Shown: positions 23,464 to 32,713, counted from the first letter of the stretch. The stretch: DNA of 51,006 nucleotides from Sedimentisphaerales bacterium (GCA_016930745.1 JAFGGE010000099.1:1-51006), one strand, 5' to 3'. Made by a program: numbers and translations. Notes: generated by a model from the letters alone, not told the origin.

Positions 23464-24789
23464 ATGAAAGGAATTCCTTCTCTGATTACCGGGTTTTTTT
23501 TGATCGGTAATTCTTTTCTGCCGGCCGCCGAGCCGATGAATCGTCTCGAACAAACCAAAGATATTTTACACCAGCAAATCGCGGCAACTTCCGAAAAACA
23601 GGTAACGGAACAATGGATTCAGGAGGCTCAGAAGGAGCTGTTTGACAATATTCTGGCTTTCTGGCTGGCCCATGGCATCGATGAAACGAACGGCGGATTT
23701 GTCGGCAGGGCGTTCCATGACGGCACGGCCCTGCCTGATGCGCCCAAGGGATTGGTGCTCAATGCCCGGCTGCTGTGGACATTTTCGGCCGCCTATCGGT
23801 TCCGAGACGACAAACCATACCTCGATGCGGCCCGGCGGGCCTATACATACCTCGACGACTATTTTCTGGACAAGGAAAAGGGAGGCTATTACTGGATGCT
23901 GGACGCCAAAGGAACCCCGCTGGAGGACAAAAAGGAACTGTACGGCAATGCCTTTGTGGTCTATGCCCTGGCCGAATATTATCGCGCTATGCCGAGCTGG
24001 GAAACGCTGGAATCGCTTAAAAAACTGTTCCGTCGCCTGGAAGCGTCGTGCAGAGACACCGAAAACGGCGGCTATTACGAATCGTTCTCCCGCACCTGGC
24101 AGCGGGCGGAAAAATCCACGATCGCCTACGGAATCGACGGCGGGATCAAGACCATGAACACGCACCTGCACCTGCTGGAGGCCTATACCAATCTGTACCG
24201 GGTCTGGCGGGATGCCACGGTGCGAGAAGCCCTGGAAGGATTGGTGGATGTCTTTGCCGAGCATATCTATGATCCGGGGCAGCGGTATTGCCGGCTCTTT
24301 TTTGATGCCGAGTGGAATCCGATCCAGCCCGAAATGACATCCTATGGGCATGATATCGAGGCGGCCTGGCTGATACGGGATGCCGCGATCGTTCTGCAGG
24401 ATGCCGACCGGTTGGAGCGGGCCAATCGGATCGCCCGGGGGATCGGCAGGGCGGTCCTGCTGCGGGGAGTCGATACAGATGGGGGACTGTTTTATGAAGG
24501 GACCCTGACCGGCGTTACCAACAGGGCCAAGGACTGGTGGCCGCAGGCCGAAACGGTGGTCGGTTATTTGGACCTGTACCAGCTTACCGGCGACCGATTG
24601 TATCGGGAGACGGCGCTGCGGAACTGGCGGTTTATCCAGCAGAATATTGTCGATCGCACGCATGGGGAATGGTTCGGACGGGCTCGGGACAAACACGATC
24701 CGACCGAACAGAAAATTTCCGAGTGGAAAGGCCCTTATCACAATGGCCGGGCCTGCATGGAGATCATCAGAAGGCTGTCTGCCAAGTAG
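23464..24789 (+). CDS. Exported AGE-family sugar epimerase (cellobiose 2-epimerase-like)
   Basis: 441 residues. Signal peptide SLITGFFLIGNSFLPAAE. The rest is the (alpha/alpha)6 barrel of N-acylglucosamine/cellobiose 2-epimerases: FWLAHGIDETNGGFVGR, LNARLLWTFSAAYRF, KELYGNAFVVYALAEYY, IKTMNTHLHLLEAYTNLY with catalytic-type His, MTSYGHDIEAAWLIRDA with the second catalytic His, KDWWPQAETVVGYLDLYQ and EWKGPYHNGRACMEIIRRL with the third. These are the residues expected for reversible C2 epimerisation of a beta-1,4-linked reducing-end glucose to mannose. Known enzymes are mostly cytoplasmic; export is notable. Ribosome site AAGGAGG is excellent. The gene ends 17 bases from the convergent dockerin gene. 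Confidence 0.9.
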   Translation: MKGIPSLITGFFLIGNSFLPAAEPMNRLEQTKDILHQQIAATSEKQVTEQWIQEAQKELFDNILAFWLAHGIDETNGGFVGRAFHDGTALPDAPKGLVLNARLLWTFSAAYRFRDDKPYLDAARRAYTYLDDYFLDKEKGGYYWMLDAKGTPLEDKKELYGNAFVVYALAEYYRAMPSWETLESLKKLFRRLEASCRDTENGGYYESFSRTWQRAEKSTIAYGIDGGIKTMNTHLHLLEAYTNLYRVWRDATVREALEGLVDVFAEHIYDPGQRYCRLFFDAEWNPIQPEMTSYGHDIEAAWLIRDAAIVLQDADRLERANRIARGIGRAVLLRGVDTDGGLFYEGTLTGVTNRAKDWWPQAETVVGYLDLYQLTGDRLYRETALRNWRFIQQNIVDRTHGEWFGRARDKHDPTEQKISEWKGPYHNGRACMEIIRRLSAK

Positions 24790-24806
24790 TTGTATCGCTA
24801 TTAGGA

Positions 24807-25910
24807 TTACTGTGGTTGGCAGCTCATCAGCCACTGATTTATCAAAATGGCGATATCGTGCAAGTCCACGAAGCTGTCGCCGTTGAAATCACCAACCAGA
24901 TCGGCTCCTCCCAGATGCCAGCTTGCGGCAATCGCTTCAAACTCTTTCATGCTGACAATATCAAGGCCATCGGCATCCGGACAGGTGAATTCGGGCGTGC
25001 CGTCCCATCCTGCCAGTCTTGCCCAGAGGACCCATGCGGCCATGCCCTTAAGAACACAGTTGAGACGGGCGGCGTTGTTGCCGCCGTCGGAATGGGCGCA
25101 CGAGCTGCAGCCGGAATAGCCATCGATTCCCCAGACCAGATCATAAAGCTGAGAACCAGGATGGGCCTGAAGATATTCCGCCGCCCAATTGCGGTCTCGC
25201 GAGCCGTTTCCATCGCTATCGTAATCCAGGGTGTCATTGAGTCGCTTATTAAGATAGTATTTGCTGTCCGGATCATAATTCTCGATATCGGCGAAGTCGA
25301 ACAGGATCCGGTCGTTTTCAAGACAGTGTTGCCGGATGATTCGGTTACGAGCATCGGACGAATCTCCCTCGCCGCCGCCGTTGGCGTGCCCGGTCATGAA
25401 GACAAAATGCACATCCGGGTATTCGGCAATCAGGATTTCCATATGGGTCAGATAGCGGTCGATGTTATGTCCCCCGATATCACACCAGGACCAGACAATG
25501 ACATTGACATGGGCGTTGGCGGGATGATCCAGCAGATTCCGGGTGGCCGTTACCCAGGGAGTCACGCCGTAGGAGTCGATATAATCTCCCTGGCTCAGAT
25601 CGGGTATCCCTGGGATACCGTAATCATCCAGATCCAGAGTCCCGACAGTCCCGCTGTCGGACCATGCAAACCGGTCGTCGAATGCGGGAAATTTCTCCAG
25701 GGCATCCATGCCGGTAATCAGTTGAGAACCATGAGAGGTATGCTGATAGGAAATATGTAGATTTGATCGGATTTGTTTGATCCAATCATCGGGGATACCC
25801 TGAAACAGGGCAAACGCTGAGTGATCGATAATGATCGGCTGTGCAAAGAGATTTACGCCGGGGAGCAGACAAAACAGGCAGACTGCCGGAAGAGAGATTC
25901 TTTTCACCAC
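24807..25910 (-). CDS. Secreted protein with C-terminal dockerin-type calcium repeats
   Basis: 367 residues; starts with GTG 25910 or, better spaced from GGAG, GTG 25907. Signal peptide ISLPAVCLFCLLPGVNLFAQ. The main domain (~25-300) is not recognised with certainty; motifs such as YQHTSHGSQLITGM, VNVIVWSWCDIGGH and FVFMTGHANGGGEG hint at an SGNH-hydrolase-like fold. The C-terminus has two dockerin-like repeats: a degenerate one (DADGLDIVSMKEFEAIAASW) and a good one (DFNGDSFVDLHDIAILINQW) with Ca-binding Asp/Asn at positions 1, 3, 5, 9 and 12. Planctomycetes carry many such proteins without classical cellulosomes, so the repeat may anchor or assemble the protein in an unknown way. Two further acidic loops (DYDSDGNGSRD) may also bind calcium. 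Confidence 0.78.
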   Translation of the reverse strand: MVKRISLPAVCLFCLLPGVNLFAQPIIIDHSAFALFQGIPDDWIKQIRSNLHISYQHTSHGSQLITGMDALEKFPAFDDRFAWSDSGTVGTLDLDDYGIPGIPDLSQGDYIDSYGVTPWVTATRNLLDHPANAHVNVIVWSWCDIGGHNIDRYLTHMEILIAEYPDVHFVFMTGHANGGGEGDSSDARNRIIRQHCLENDRILFDFADIENYDPDSKYYLNKRLNDTLDYDSDGNGSRDRNWAAEYLQAHPGSQLYDLVWGIDGYSGCSSCAHSDGGNNAARLNCVLKGMAAWVLWARLAGWDGTPEFTCPDADGLDIVSMKEFEAIAASWHLGGADLVGDFNGDSFVDLHDIAILINQWLMSCQPQ

Positions 25911-26006
25911 CGTTCTCCGTTACTACTTCCTATTCATTTGGATTCTCTCCTTCCGCCTCGTATTGCTATTATACCCGGCAGGCTGCCGATTTCAAGGAAA
26001 AAGACG

Positions 26007-26035
26007 TTGCCAAGGGGATTTAAAGATGCTATAAA
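26007..26035 (+). promoter_or_regulatory. Predicted promoter of PFOR
   Basis: TTGCCA (26007-26012), 17 bases, TATAAA (26030-26035). Start near 26042, ~87 bases before the ATG at 26129. Confidence 0.55.
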
Positions 26036-26128
26036 GACTTCTCCTATAACCTATGGTGGTCTTTGCGTCGGGTCCGGCCGGGCCTGTCCCACAGAGAACA
26101 AAGTACACAGAAGCAGCGGAGAGATTGT

Positions 26129-29100
26129 ATGAAGCGCAAGATGGTGACGATTGATGGAAATACAGCGGTTGCCCATGTGGCCCATGCGACCAATGAGGTG
26201 ATCGCGATTTATCCGATTACGCCCAGTTCGTCCATGGGCGAGATGGCCGACGAGAAAACAGCCGCCGGCATACCCAATATCTGGGGCAGCATCCCCTCCG
26301 TAACGGAAATGCAGTCCGAAGGCGGAGCAGCAGGGGCTGTCCACGGTGCGTTGGCATCCGGGGCCCTGGTGACCACGTTTACTGCCTCCCAGGGCCTGCT
26401 TCTGATGATTCCCAATATGTATAAAATCGCCGGCGAACTGCTGCCGACGGTGTTTCATGTTTCGGCCCGTTCGCTGGCTTGTTCGGCCCTGAGCATCTTC
26501 GGCGATCATTCGGATGTGATGGCCTGCCGCCAGACGGGCTACGCCATGATCGCTTCGGGCAACGTGCAGGAAGTCATGGACCTGGCGCTGATCTGCCAGC
26601 AGGCGACATTGGCCAGCCGGGTTCCGTTTTTACACTTTTTTGACGGCTTCCGAACCAGTCACGAAGTCCAGAAGGTCGAAGAACTGACCTATGACGATAT
26701 GAAAGCCATGATCGATGACAATCTAATTGCCGCTCACAAGTCCCGAGCCCTGACGCCCGACCGTCCAACGCTTGGCGGAACCGCCCAGAATCCGGATGTC
26801 TATTTCCAGGGGCGGGAAACGGTCAATCCCTTCTATCTGGCCTGTCCGGATATCGTCGCCGAGGCGATGGCCCGATTTGAAAAAATCGTCGGACGCCGTT
26901 ACAGGCTGTATGATTACTTTGGCGCTCCGGATGCCGAGAAGGTCATCATCGTGATGGGTTCCGGGGCGGAAACGGTCCATGAAACGGTGGATTATCTGGT
27001 CGGCCAGGGCCAGAAGGTCGGTCTGATCAAGGTCCGTTTGTACCGGCCCTTCAGCACAAAACATTTTGTAGAGTCCCTGCCGGCGACAGTGAAGAAGATC
27101 GCCGTGCTGGACCGAACCAAGGAGCCGGGCAGCATCGGCGAGCCGATGTATATCGATATTCGCACGGCCATCGGCGAAGCCATGGATAATGGATTGGCGT
27201 CTTTCAAGGAGTATCCGGCGGTCATTGGCGGCCGGTATGGTTTGGGAAGCAAGGAATTCACGCCGGCCATGGTCAAGTCGGTCTTTGACAACCTCGATGC
27301 CAAGAAGCCCAAAAATCATTTCACCATCGGCATCAAGGACGATGTGACAAACACCAGTCTGGATTTTGATCCTTCGTTCCACATTTCCGGCAAGGCCTAT
27401 ACGGCCATGTTCTATGGCCTGGGTTCGGACGGGACGGTCGGGGCCAATAAGAACTCCATCAAGATCATCGGAGAAGAGACCGACAATTATGCGCAGGGCT
27501 ATTTTGTATACGATTCCAAAAAAGCCGGGGCGGTCACCGTCTCGCATCTGCGATTCGGCGGAGAACCCATCCGCAGCCCTTATCTGATCGACAAGGCCAA
27601 TTTTGTGGCCTGCCATAATCCCAGCTTCCTCGAAAAATATGATATGCTTTCCAACGCCAGGGACGGCGGGACGTTTCTGCTGACCAGTTCCCATGGACCC
27701 AATGAAATCTGGAATACCCTCCCCTTTGAGGTGCAGGAACAAATCATTAAAAAGAAGCTTCAGTTTTATGTCATTGACGCCATTCAAATTGCCGAGGATC
27801 TGGGCCTTGGGGCGCGTATCAATGTCATCATGCAGACGGCCTTTTTCAAGATCAGCGGCGTGATTGATGCCAATACCGCCGTCACGGCCATCAAGAATGC
27901 GATCAAAAAGACGTATGGCCGCAAGGGCGAAAAGATCGTCAAGATGAACAATGACGCCGTTGATGCGGCTCTGGATAAAATTTATCAGGTTAAAGTGCCC
28001 GCCAGGGCCACCAGCCAGCTTCATATGGCCAGTTGGGTGCCGGAGGATGCCCCGGAATTCGTCAGAACCGTAACGGCCGAGATTATGGCCGGCCGCGGCG
28101 ACAATCTGCCTGTGAGCAAAATGCCGATTGACGGGCGATTTCCCACCGGGACGACCAAATACGAAAAACGCAATATCGCCGTACATATCCCTGTCTGGGA
28201 GCCGGATCTTTGTATTCAATGCGGGCAGTGCTCGTTTGTCTGCCCCCATGGCACAATCCGTATCAAGGCGTATGACCCGGAGCATCTCCGGAATGCACCG
28301 GAAACCTTCAAGAGCACAGATGCCAAAGGCAAGGAGCTTTCCGGAATGAAATTCACCGTTCAGGTGGCTCCGGAAGACTGCACCGGCTGTCAGGCGTGTG
28401 TGATCAACTGCCCGGCCAAGGAAAAAGGTGCGGATGGACAGCCGACCGGAAAGAAGGCCATCAACATGGCATTACAGGAACCATTGCGGTTGCTGGAGCG
28501 CGAAAACTGGGATTTCTTCCTGTCGATTCCTGACACCGACCCAGGCAAATTCAAACGGGGCAGCATTAAAGGCAGCCAGTTGGTGCCGGCGCTGTTTGAA
28601 TTCAGCGGCGCTTGCGCCGGCTGCGGCGAGACGGCCAATGTCAAGCTGATCAGCCAGTTGTTCGGGGATCGGGCCATGATCGCCAATGCGACCGGCTGCT
28701 CTTCCATCTACGGAGGGAATTTGCCGACCACGCCCTACACCACCCGTGCGGATGGTCGGGGCCCGACATGGTGTAACAGCCTGTTTGAAGACAATGCCGA
28801 GTTTGGTTTGGGTATGCGCCTGGCTGTCAATAAATTCAAGGTCATGGCCCTGGAACTGCTGGATAAAGTAGCCGCCGCCGGCTGTGTCGATACGGCCCTG
28901 GCCGAAGAACTCAAGCAGGGCATGGAAACTCAGAAGGAGCAGGCGGGAATCGAGGCGCAGCGGGAACGGGTCGAGAGGCTGAAAAAGGCCTGTACAAAGA
29001 GCCGGTGCGACGAATGCAGTCGGCTGCTTACCGTGGCCGATTACCTTGTCGAAAAGAGTGTCTGGGTTCTCGGCGGGGACGGCTGGGCGTATGATATCGG

Positions 29101-29695
29101 CTTTGGCGGTCTGGACCATGTGCTGGCCAGCGGTGAAAATGTCAATGTTCTGGTTTTGGATACGGAAGTCTATTCCAATACCGGAGGGCAGATGTCCAAG
29201 TCTACGCCGCGGGCGGCTGTGGCCAAGTTCGCCGCCGCCGGAAAGCCCATGCCTAAAAAGGACATGGGCCTGATCGCGATGACCTACGGCAATATTTATG
29301 TTGCCAAGACGGCCCTCGGCGCCAATCCCAACCAGACGGTCAAGGCATTTGTGGAAGCCGAGAGCTATGACGGCCCGTCGTTGATCATTGCCTATACGCA
29401 TTGTATTGCCCACGGACTCAATATGTCGATGGGACTGGAAGAACAGAAAAAAGCCGTTGCCTGCGGACACTGGCCTCTGTATCGATTCGATCCGCGTCTT
29501 TTGGCCGAAGGTAAAAATCCGCTGCAGCTCGATTCCAAGACGCCGACCCTGGCATTTGAAGAGTATGCCTATGGCGAGACACGTTATCGTTCGTTGAAGC
29601 AGTCCAAGCCCGAAATCGCGGCCAAACTGATGGAGCAGGCGACCGCGGATGCGAAATCACGTTATAGTCTGTATGAGAAGCTGGCCAATCTGTGA
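26129..29695 (+). CDS. nifJ: Pyruvate:ferredoxin (flavodoxin) oxidoreductase, single-chain
   Basis: 1188 residues, the full length of single-chain PFOR. Start ATG 26129 (MKRKMVTIDGNTAVAHVAHA) has a GGAG site; the longer frame adds an unrelated 22 residues. Domain I carries IAIYPITPSSSMGEMADE; then the gamma-type domain; the ferredoxin domain with CIQCGQCSFVCPHGT (~694) and CTGCQACVINCP (~750) holds two 4Fe-4S clusters; the C-terminal domain has CAGCGET (~828) for the proximal cluster, and the thiamine-diphosphate site GDGWAYDIGFGGLDHVLASG ... DTEVYSNTGGQMSKSTPR. It converts pyruvate and CoA to acetyl-CoA, CO2 and reduced ferredoxin in the cytoplasm, marking an anaerobic metabolism. It is a single-gene unit with its own promoter and a hairpin 15 bases after the stop. 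Confidence 0.97.
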   Translation: MKRKMVTIDGNTAVAHVAHATNEVIAIYPITPSSSMGEMADEKTAAGIPNIWGSIPSVTEMQSEGGAAGAVHGALASGALVTTFTASQGLLLMIPNMYKIAGELLPTVFHVSARSLACSALSIFGDHSDVMACRQTGYAMIASGNVQEVMDLALICQQATLASRVPFLHFFDGFRTSHEVQKVEELTYDDMKAMIDDNLIAAHKSRALTPDRPTLGGTAQNPDVYFQGRETVNPFYLACPDIVAEAMARFEKIVGRRYRLYDYFGAPDAEKVIIVMGSGAETVHETVDYLVGQGQKVGLIKVRLYRPFSTKHFVESLPATVKKIAVLDRTKEPGSIGEPMYIDIRTAIGEAMDNGLASFKEYPAVIGGRYGLGSKEFTPAMVKSVFDNLDAKKPKNHFTIGIKDDVTNTSLDFDPSFHISGKAYTAMFYGLGSDGTVGANKNSIKIIGEETDNYAQGYFVYDSKKAGAVTVSHLRFGGEPIRSPYLIDKANFVACHNPSFLEKYDMLSNARDGGTFLLTSSHGPNEIWNTLPFEVQEQIIKKKLQFYVIDAIQIAEDLGLGARINVIMQTAFFKISGVIDANTAVTAIKNAIKKTYGRKGEKIVKMNNDAVDAALDKIYQVKVPARATSQLHMASWVPEDAPEFVRTVTAEIMAGRGDNLPVSKMPIDGRFPTGTTKYEKRNIAVHIPVWEPDLCIQCGQCSFVCPHGTIRIKAYDPEHLRNAPETFKSTDAKGKELSGMKFTVQVAPEDCTGCQACVINCPAKEKGADGQPTGKKAINMALQEPLRLLERENWDFFLSIPDTDPGKFKRGSIKGSQLVPALFEFSGACAGCGETANVKLISQLFGDRAMIANATGCSSIYGGNLPTTPYTTRADGRGPTWCNSLFEDNAEFGLGMRLAVNKFKVMALELLDKVAAAGCVDTALAEELKQGMETQKEQAGIEAQRERVERLKKACTKSRCDECSRLLTVADYLVEKSVWVLGGDGWAYDIGFGGLDHVLASGENVNVLVLDTEVYSNTGGQMSKSTPRAAVAKFAAAGKPMPKKDMGLIAMTYGNIYVAKTALGANPNQTVKAFVEAESYDGPSLIIAYTHCIAHGLNMSMGLEEQKKAVACGHWPLYRFDPRLLAEGKNPLQLDSKTPTLAFEEYAYGETRYRSLKQSKPEIAAKLMEQATADAKSRYSLYEKLANL

Positions 29696-29710
29696 TTCGA
29701 TTTGTATCGG

Positions 29711-29740
29711 GCCTGCCGGTTATAAAAGATCGGCAGGCTT
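29711..29740 (+). terminator. Hairpin terminator after nifJ
   Basis: GCCTGCCG (29711-29718) pairs perfectly with CGGCAGGC (29731-29738), followed by TT and a mixed AT stretch. Strong stem, weak T tract; 15 bases after the PFOR stop. Confidence 0.6.
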
Positions 29741-29808
29741 ATGTAAAAAGTTCCGCTTCGACCGGGTGGCCGGAGGGAAGGCAATCTGGGCAAAAGAAGG
29801 GTAGAACC

Positions 29809-30525
29809 ATGAAATCTATTGTTCGGATCGGTTTTTTCGTTTCGGTAGGGAGTCTTTTCTTTGCCGCTGGTTGCCAAAATGCCGTCCCCCACTCGGATTC
29901 CATTCCGACGGAAGGTTCCGGGATCGCCTCGATATCCTGCAATGGTCCACAGATTCAGGCGGACTGCGTGGTGACACAATATCAATCGGATGGATCTCGA
30001 TACATCACCCGGCAGCGACATTGGATATGCCTGGCGGCCAGTGCTCTGACAGTGGAGGCGGATGAGCCTGACGGAACGTACATCTGGCAGTTGAAACAGG
30101 ACGGTTTTAATGCCGTTGAAAAGCCTGCCGCGTCAACGGAGGATTCTTCTTTGTGTTCTCCCTCGATTGCCCAGGCGGTCCTGTCCCTGTTTCTGGCGGG
30201 AGGGGGATACCTGGATGTGCCTGCGCCGGATATGGAAACAAGGAAAGTAGAAGGCGTCGTTTACCAGCCGTACGACGCCGGCGTATTTCGGCAACTGCCG
30301 GCAATACAAGGGCTGAAAACCACGCTTTTACAGGACGTATCGACTCGTCTCGTAGATCGCGTGGAGAACCGATCTGACGCTGGAGAAGGAGTCCTTCATG
30401 GACATGCCTTTAACTTTCGCAGGAATCACGACGTAGATAAAGTTTTGCCCACACGGATCGAATTGTTTCAGGATGGGGTGCGTATGCTGGAAATGACGTA
30501 TTTTCACATTACGCTGAGAAAGTAA
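29809..30525 (+). CDS. Lipoprotein of unknown function
   Basis: 238 residues from ATG 29809; AAGGGT lies upstream, and the longer frame begins in the nifJ end region. The N-terminus is a good lipoprotein signal (VSVGSLFFAAGC, Cys22 as lipidation site). The mature part is mixed alpha/beta with no family recognised by eye; segments include DCVVTQYQSDGSRYITRQRH, GTYIWQLKQDG and VEGVVYQPYDAG, reminiscent of outer-membrane-associated lipoproteins that bind or measure other components. It stands alone after the nifJ terminator, and ~570 bases separate it from the next operon. No promoter was recognised. Confidence 0.7.
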   Translation: MKSIVRIGFFVSVGSLFFAAGCQNAVPHSDSIPTEGSGIASISCNGPQIQADCVVTQYQSDGSRYITRQRHWICLAASALTVEADEPDGTYIWQLKQDGFNAVEKPAASTEDSSLCSPSIAQAVLSLFLAGGGYLDVPAPDMETRKVEGVVYQPYDAGVFRQLPAIQGLKTTLLQDVSTRLVDRVENRSDAGEGVLHGHAFNFRRNHDVDKVLPTRIELFQDGVRMLEMTYFHITLRK

Positions 30526-30814
30526 AAATCCCACGGTTACAAGGTGATCCATGCCGTTTCATATCGGAAAATAGAGTTTAGCGGCGATACACCATTGAAA
30601 TAGGGTCTCTCCTGAAATCCGGGTCTCAATAGTCTAAATGGGGAATTTATCAGGCCTAAAATTGGCGATGAACAAAACCGGTTTCCACTCTGTAGAAAAC
30701 ATGTACGGCATGAAACATACGAGAGATATGAGGGCATGGTGGGTGAATGACTGAAATAGTAGTTTTTGTCGGATTTATGTGTTTCCCCGTCTTTTTGTGC
30801 CATTTCGATTTCAC

Positions 30815-30843
30815 TTGCTCAAGGCGCCCCTTTCATGTACAAT
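30815..30843 (+). promoter_or_regulatory. Predicted promoter of the exopolysaccharide/exosortase operon
   Basis: TTGCTC (30815-30820), 17 bases, TACAAT (30838-30843). The start site would fall near 30850, leaving a ~245-base untranslated leader. Confidence 0.55.
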
Positions 30844-30850
30844 ACCGGTT

Positions 30851-30862
30851 TGTCCCGGGACA
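30851..30862. promoter_or_regulatory. Perfect 12-bp palindrome at the predicted transcription start (possible operator)
   Basis: TGTCCCGGGACA reads the same on both strands and sits immediately after the -10 box, where a repressor could block initiation. It is flanked by CCGG on both sides (ACCGG before, GGCCGG after), which could extend it into a hairpin in the RNA. Confidence 0.4.
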
Positions 30863-31095
30863 GAGCGAATCTGTGGCCGGGATGAACGTAATTTTCGGCT
30901 GGAAATGACTTTACCACAGATATGAGATTAAGAAACGACGGGATTGAACCGATACTTTTCCAGTTGCCAAGAGTGGATATGCGCCTTTGGAGGATGTTGT
31001 TGTTTTATGCCACAGACAACAATCGTCGACTGGGGCGCGGGATCGGTCGTTGATTCGAGGGATCAAGAAACGTACTACAGTTACGGGTAAACACA

Positions 31096-32703
31096 ATGAA
31101 ACGAAGCAAGGTGAAATTCCTGGAAGCGGGCGTACTGCTATGGGCGCTGGCCTGTGTCGGGTGTTCCAACGATGCAATAGACCCAAAACAAATCGGTCGA
31201 TTTCAGCCGGTCCCGGTGGTCAATGTTATCCTGGAAAACCTGGGTGTTGCCGAAGAGCCCGATCCGACGTATGCGGGGGCCGAACCTCCCCGGCCGGAGG
31301 ATCTGATCAGTTATGAACAGGACTATGTTCTGGGAATCGGCGATGTTGTTCGGATCAGCATTTATGAACTGCGGCGGGAGGGATTTCCCTTTGTCAACGA
31401 CTATATCGTCACGGAAAGCGGGCGGATATCGATTCCGGATGTAGGGCAGGTTCGGGCGGCGGGCTTGACCGAAAAGAAGCTGGAAGATGAAATTCGCGAT
31501 ATTCTTTCCCCCAGTGTCTTAAAAAATCCTTCGGTCAGCGTTCTTTTGCTCGAATCCCAAAGCCGGTACTTTACCATTTACGGATGGGGTATAGGTCGTT
31601 CCGGCCGATTCCCGATTCCGCGTACGAATTTCCGTCTTTCCGATGCGATTGCGCTGGGAGGCGATGTCGGACAATTCAATGTCAGTCACATTTTTGTAGC
31701 TCGCGATGTCCCCGTCGATTCTGAGCCAATCGAGGCGGAGGATGTGTATGAAACCCCATTCGATTCGACAGTACCGACACGGGAGGGTATAATCCCGGAG
31801 ATCCGGACGATCGAGCCGGCCCCCAAAGATACGCTGGAAGAGGAGATGCTCGAGATCATCACTCCCTTTACCAGGGGGAATCCCCCTGGCGGCGGCGTGA
31901 TGATCGCTTCCGCGGAACTGGCGGCCGATTCGGAGCTTGAGGCATTGGCGGCGCCCGAACCGATCGATCCGGCCAGGCAACCAGCAACGTTGAATGAGAC
32001 GACAGAGTCGGAATTATCCGACCCGACGGAGACCCGCATCGAGTGGATTTTTGAGGACGGCAGGTGGAAGCCGGTGCGCGTCAGGGATGAAACGGCTCAA
32101 ACGCCTTCGGTCGATCGGACAGGATCGATCCGAGGACCGAAAACAGAGGATATTCCGGTCTGGGATTATACCGGATGGAGCGCCAAACGAACCCGATCGC
32201 GCGTCATTGAAATCCCGGTCGATAAGTTTAAAAGCGGCGATCCGAGATATGACGTGGTTATTCGGCCCGGGGATCGGATCAGCGTGCCCGGCGATGTGGT
32301 CGGCGAGTTCTATGTGACCGGCAATGTCAATAACGGCGGCACCATCACTTTAACCGGACGGCCGATGACGCTGAAAATGGCCATTGCCGCCGCCGGGGGG
32401 CTGAATGAGCTGGCCTGGCCCAAGAAGGTGGAAGTCGTTCGCCGTCTTGGCCGCAATGAAGCGGGTTTAATGCAGGAAGAGATCGTCATGGTCGACCTGG
32501 AGAAGATCGCCAAAGGGCTTCAACCCGATTTCTTCATCAAGCCGCATGATGTAGTTAACGTAGGCACGCATGGAATCAGCCGATGGCTGGCTGTGTTGCG
32601 CAACGCGTTTCGCGCCACGTATGGTTTTGGTTTTATTTACGACCGCAATTTTGCGGATCGGGACTATGGGAATTCCCCCTTCCCCGGTCATATTTCTTTT
32701 TAG
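31096..32703 (+). CDS. Wza-like polysaccharide export lipoprotein (Poly_export/SLBB)
   Basis: 535 residues. Signal with possible lipidation Cys (WALACVGC). The polysaccharide-export domain starts at YVLGIGDVVRISIYELRREG and runs through GRISIPDVGQVRAAGLTEKK; a first SLBB-like part follows (TIYGWGIGRSGRFPIPRTN). A second export/SLBB unit covers ~390-500 (RPGDRISVPGDVVGEFYVTG ... AIAAAGGLNELAWPKKVEVV). Between them is a ~150-residue insert (about 215-365) rich in Glu, Pro, Ala and Thr that looks disordered; Wza itself is ~380 residues and lacks it. The protein should form the outer-membrane channel for exopolysaccharide. It is the first gene of the operon with exosortase, EpsI-like protein, TPR protein and Wzc-like protein. 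The start has only a weak ribosome site. Confidence 0.88.
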   Translation: MKRSKVKFLEAGVLLWALACVGCSNDAIDPKQIGRFQPVPVVNVILENLGVAEEPDPTYAGAEPPRPEDLISYEQDYVLGIGDVVRISIYELRREGFPFVNDYIVTESGRISIPDVGQVRAAGLTEKKLEDEIRDILSPSVLKNPSVSVLLLESQSRYFTIYGWGIGRSGRFPIPRTNFRLSDAIALGGDVGQFNVSHIFVARDVPVDSEPIEAEDVYETPFDSTVPTREGIIPEIRTIEPAPKDTLEEEMLEIITPFTRGNPPGGGVMIASAELAADSELEALAAPEPIDPARQPATLNETTESELSDPTETRIEWIFEDGRWKPVRVRDETAQTPSVDRTGSIRGPKTEDIPVWDYTGWSAKRTRSRVIEIPVDKFKSGDPRYDVVIRPGDRISVPGDVVGEFYVTGNVNNGGTITLTGRPMTLKMAIAAAGGLNELAWPKKVEVVRRLGRNEAGLMQEEIVMVDLEKIAKGLQPDFFIKPHDVVNVGTHGISRWLAVLRNAFRATYGFGFIYDRNFADRDYGNSPFPGHISF

Positions 32704-32713
32704 CGTATACCGC

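Larger units (their letters stand above)
30526..31095. other. Long intergenic region upstream of the exopolysaccharide/exosortase operon
   Basis: About 570 bases with no convincing gene; one 88-codon minus frame (30537-30803) has no ribosome site or recognisable product. It contains GGGTCTC twice (near 30604 and 30621), the operon promoter at 30815-30843, the palindrome at 30851-30862 and a ~245-base leader before 31096. Confidence 0.5.

Noticed and set aside
24537..25760. 407-codon plus-strand open frame across the end of the epimerase and the dockerin gene
   Set aside because: Both underlying genes are clear; the frame has no recognisable protein pattern.
26723..28285. 520-codon minus-strand open frame inside the PFOR gene
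   Set aside because: Antisense to conserved PFOR domains and without motif or start signal.
30603..30627. Direct repeat GGGTCTC in the gap before the exosortase operon
   Set aside because: Only seven bases and over 180 bases from the predicted promoter; could easily be chance.
30537..30803. 88-codon minus-strand frame in the long gap before the exosortase operon
   Set aside because: No ribosome site, odd composition and no recognisable product; the gap is better read as regulatory.
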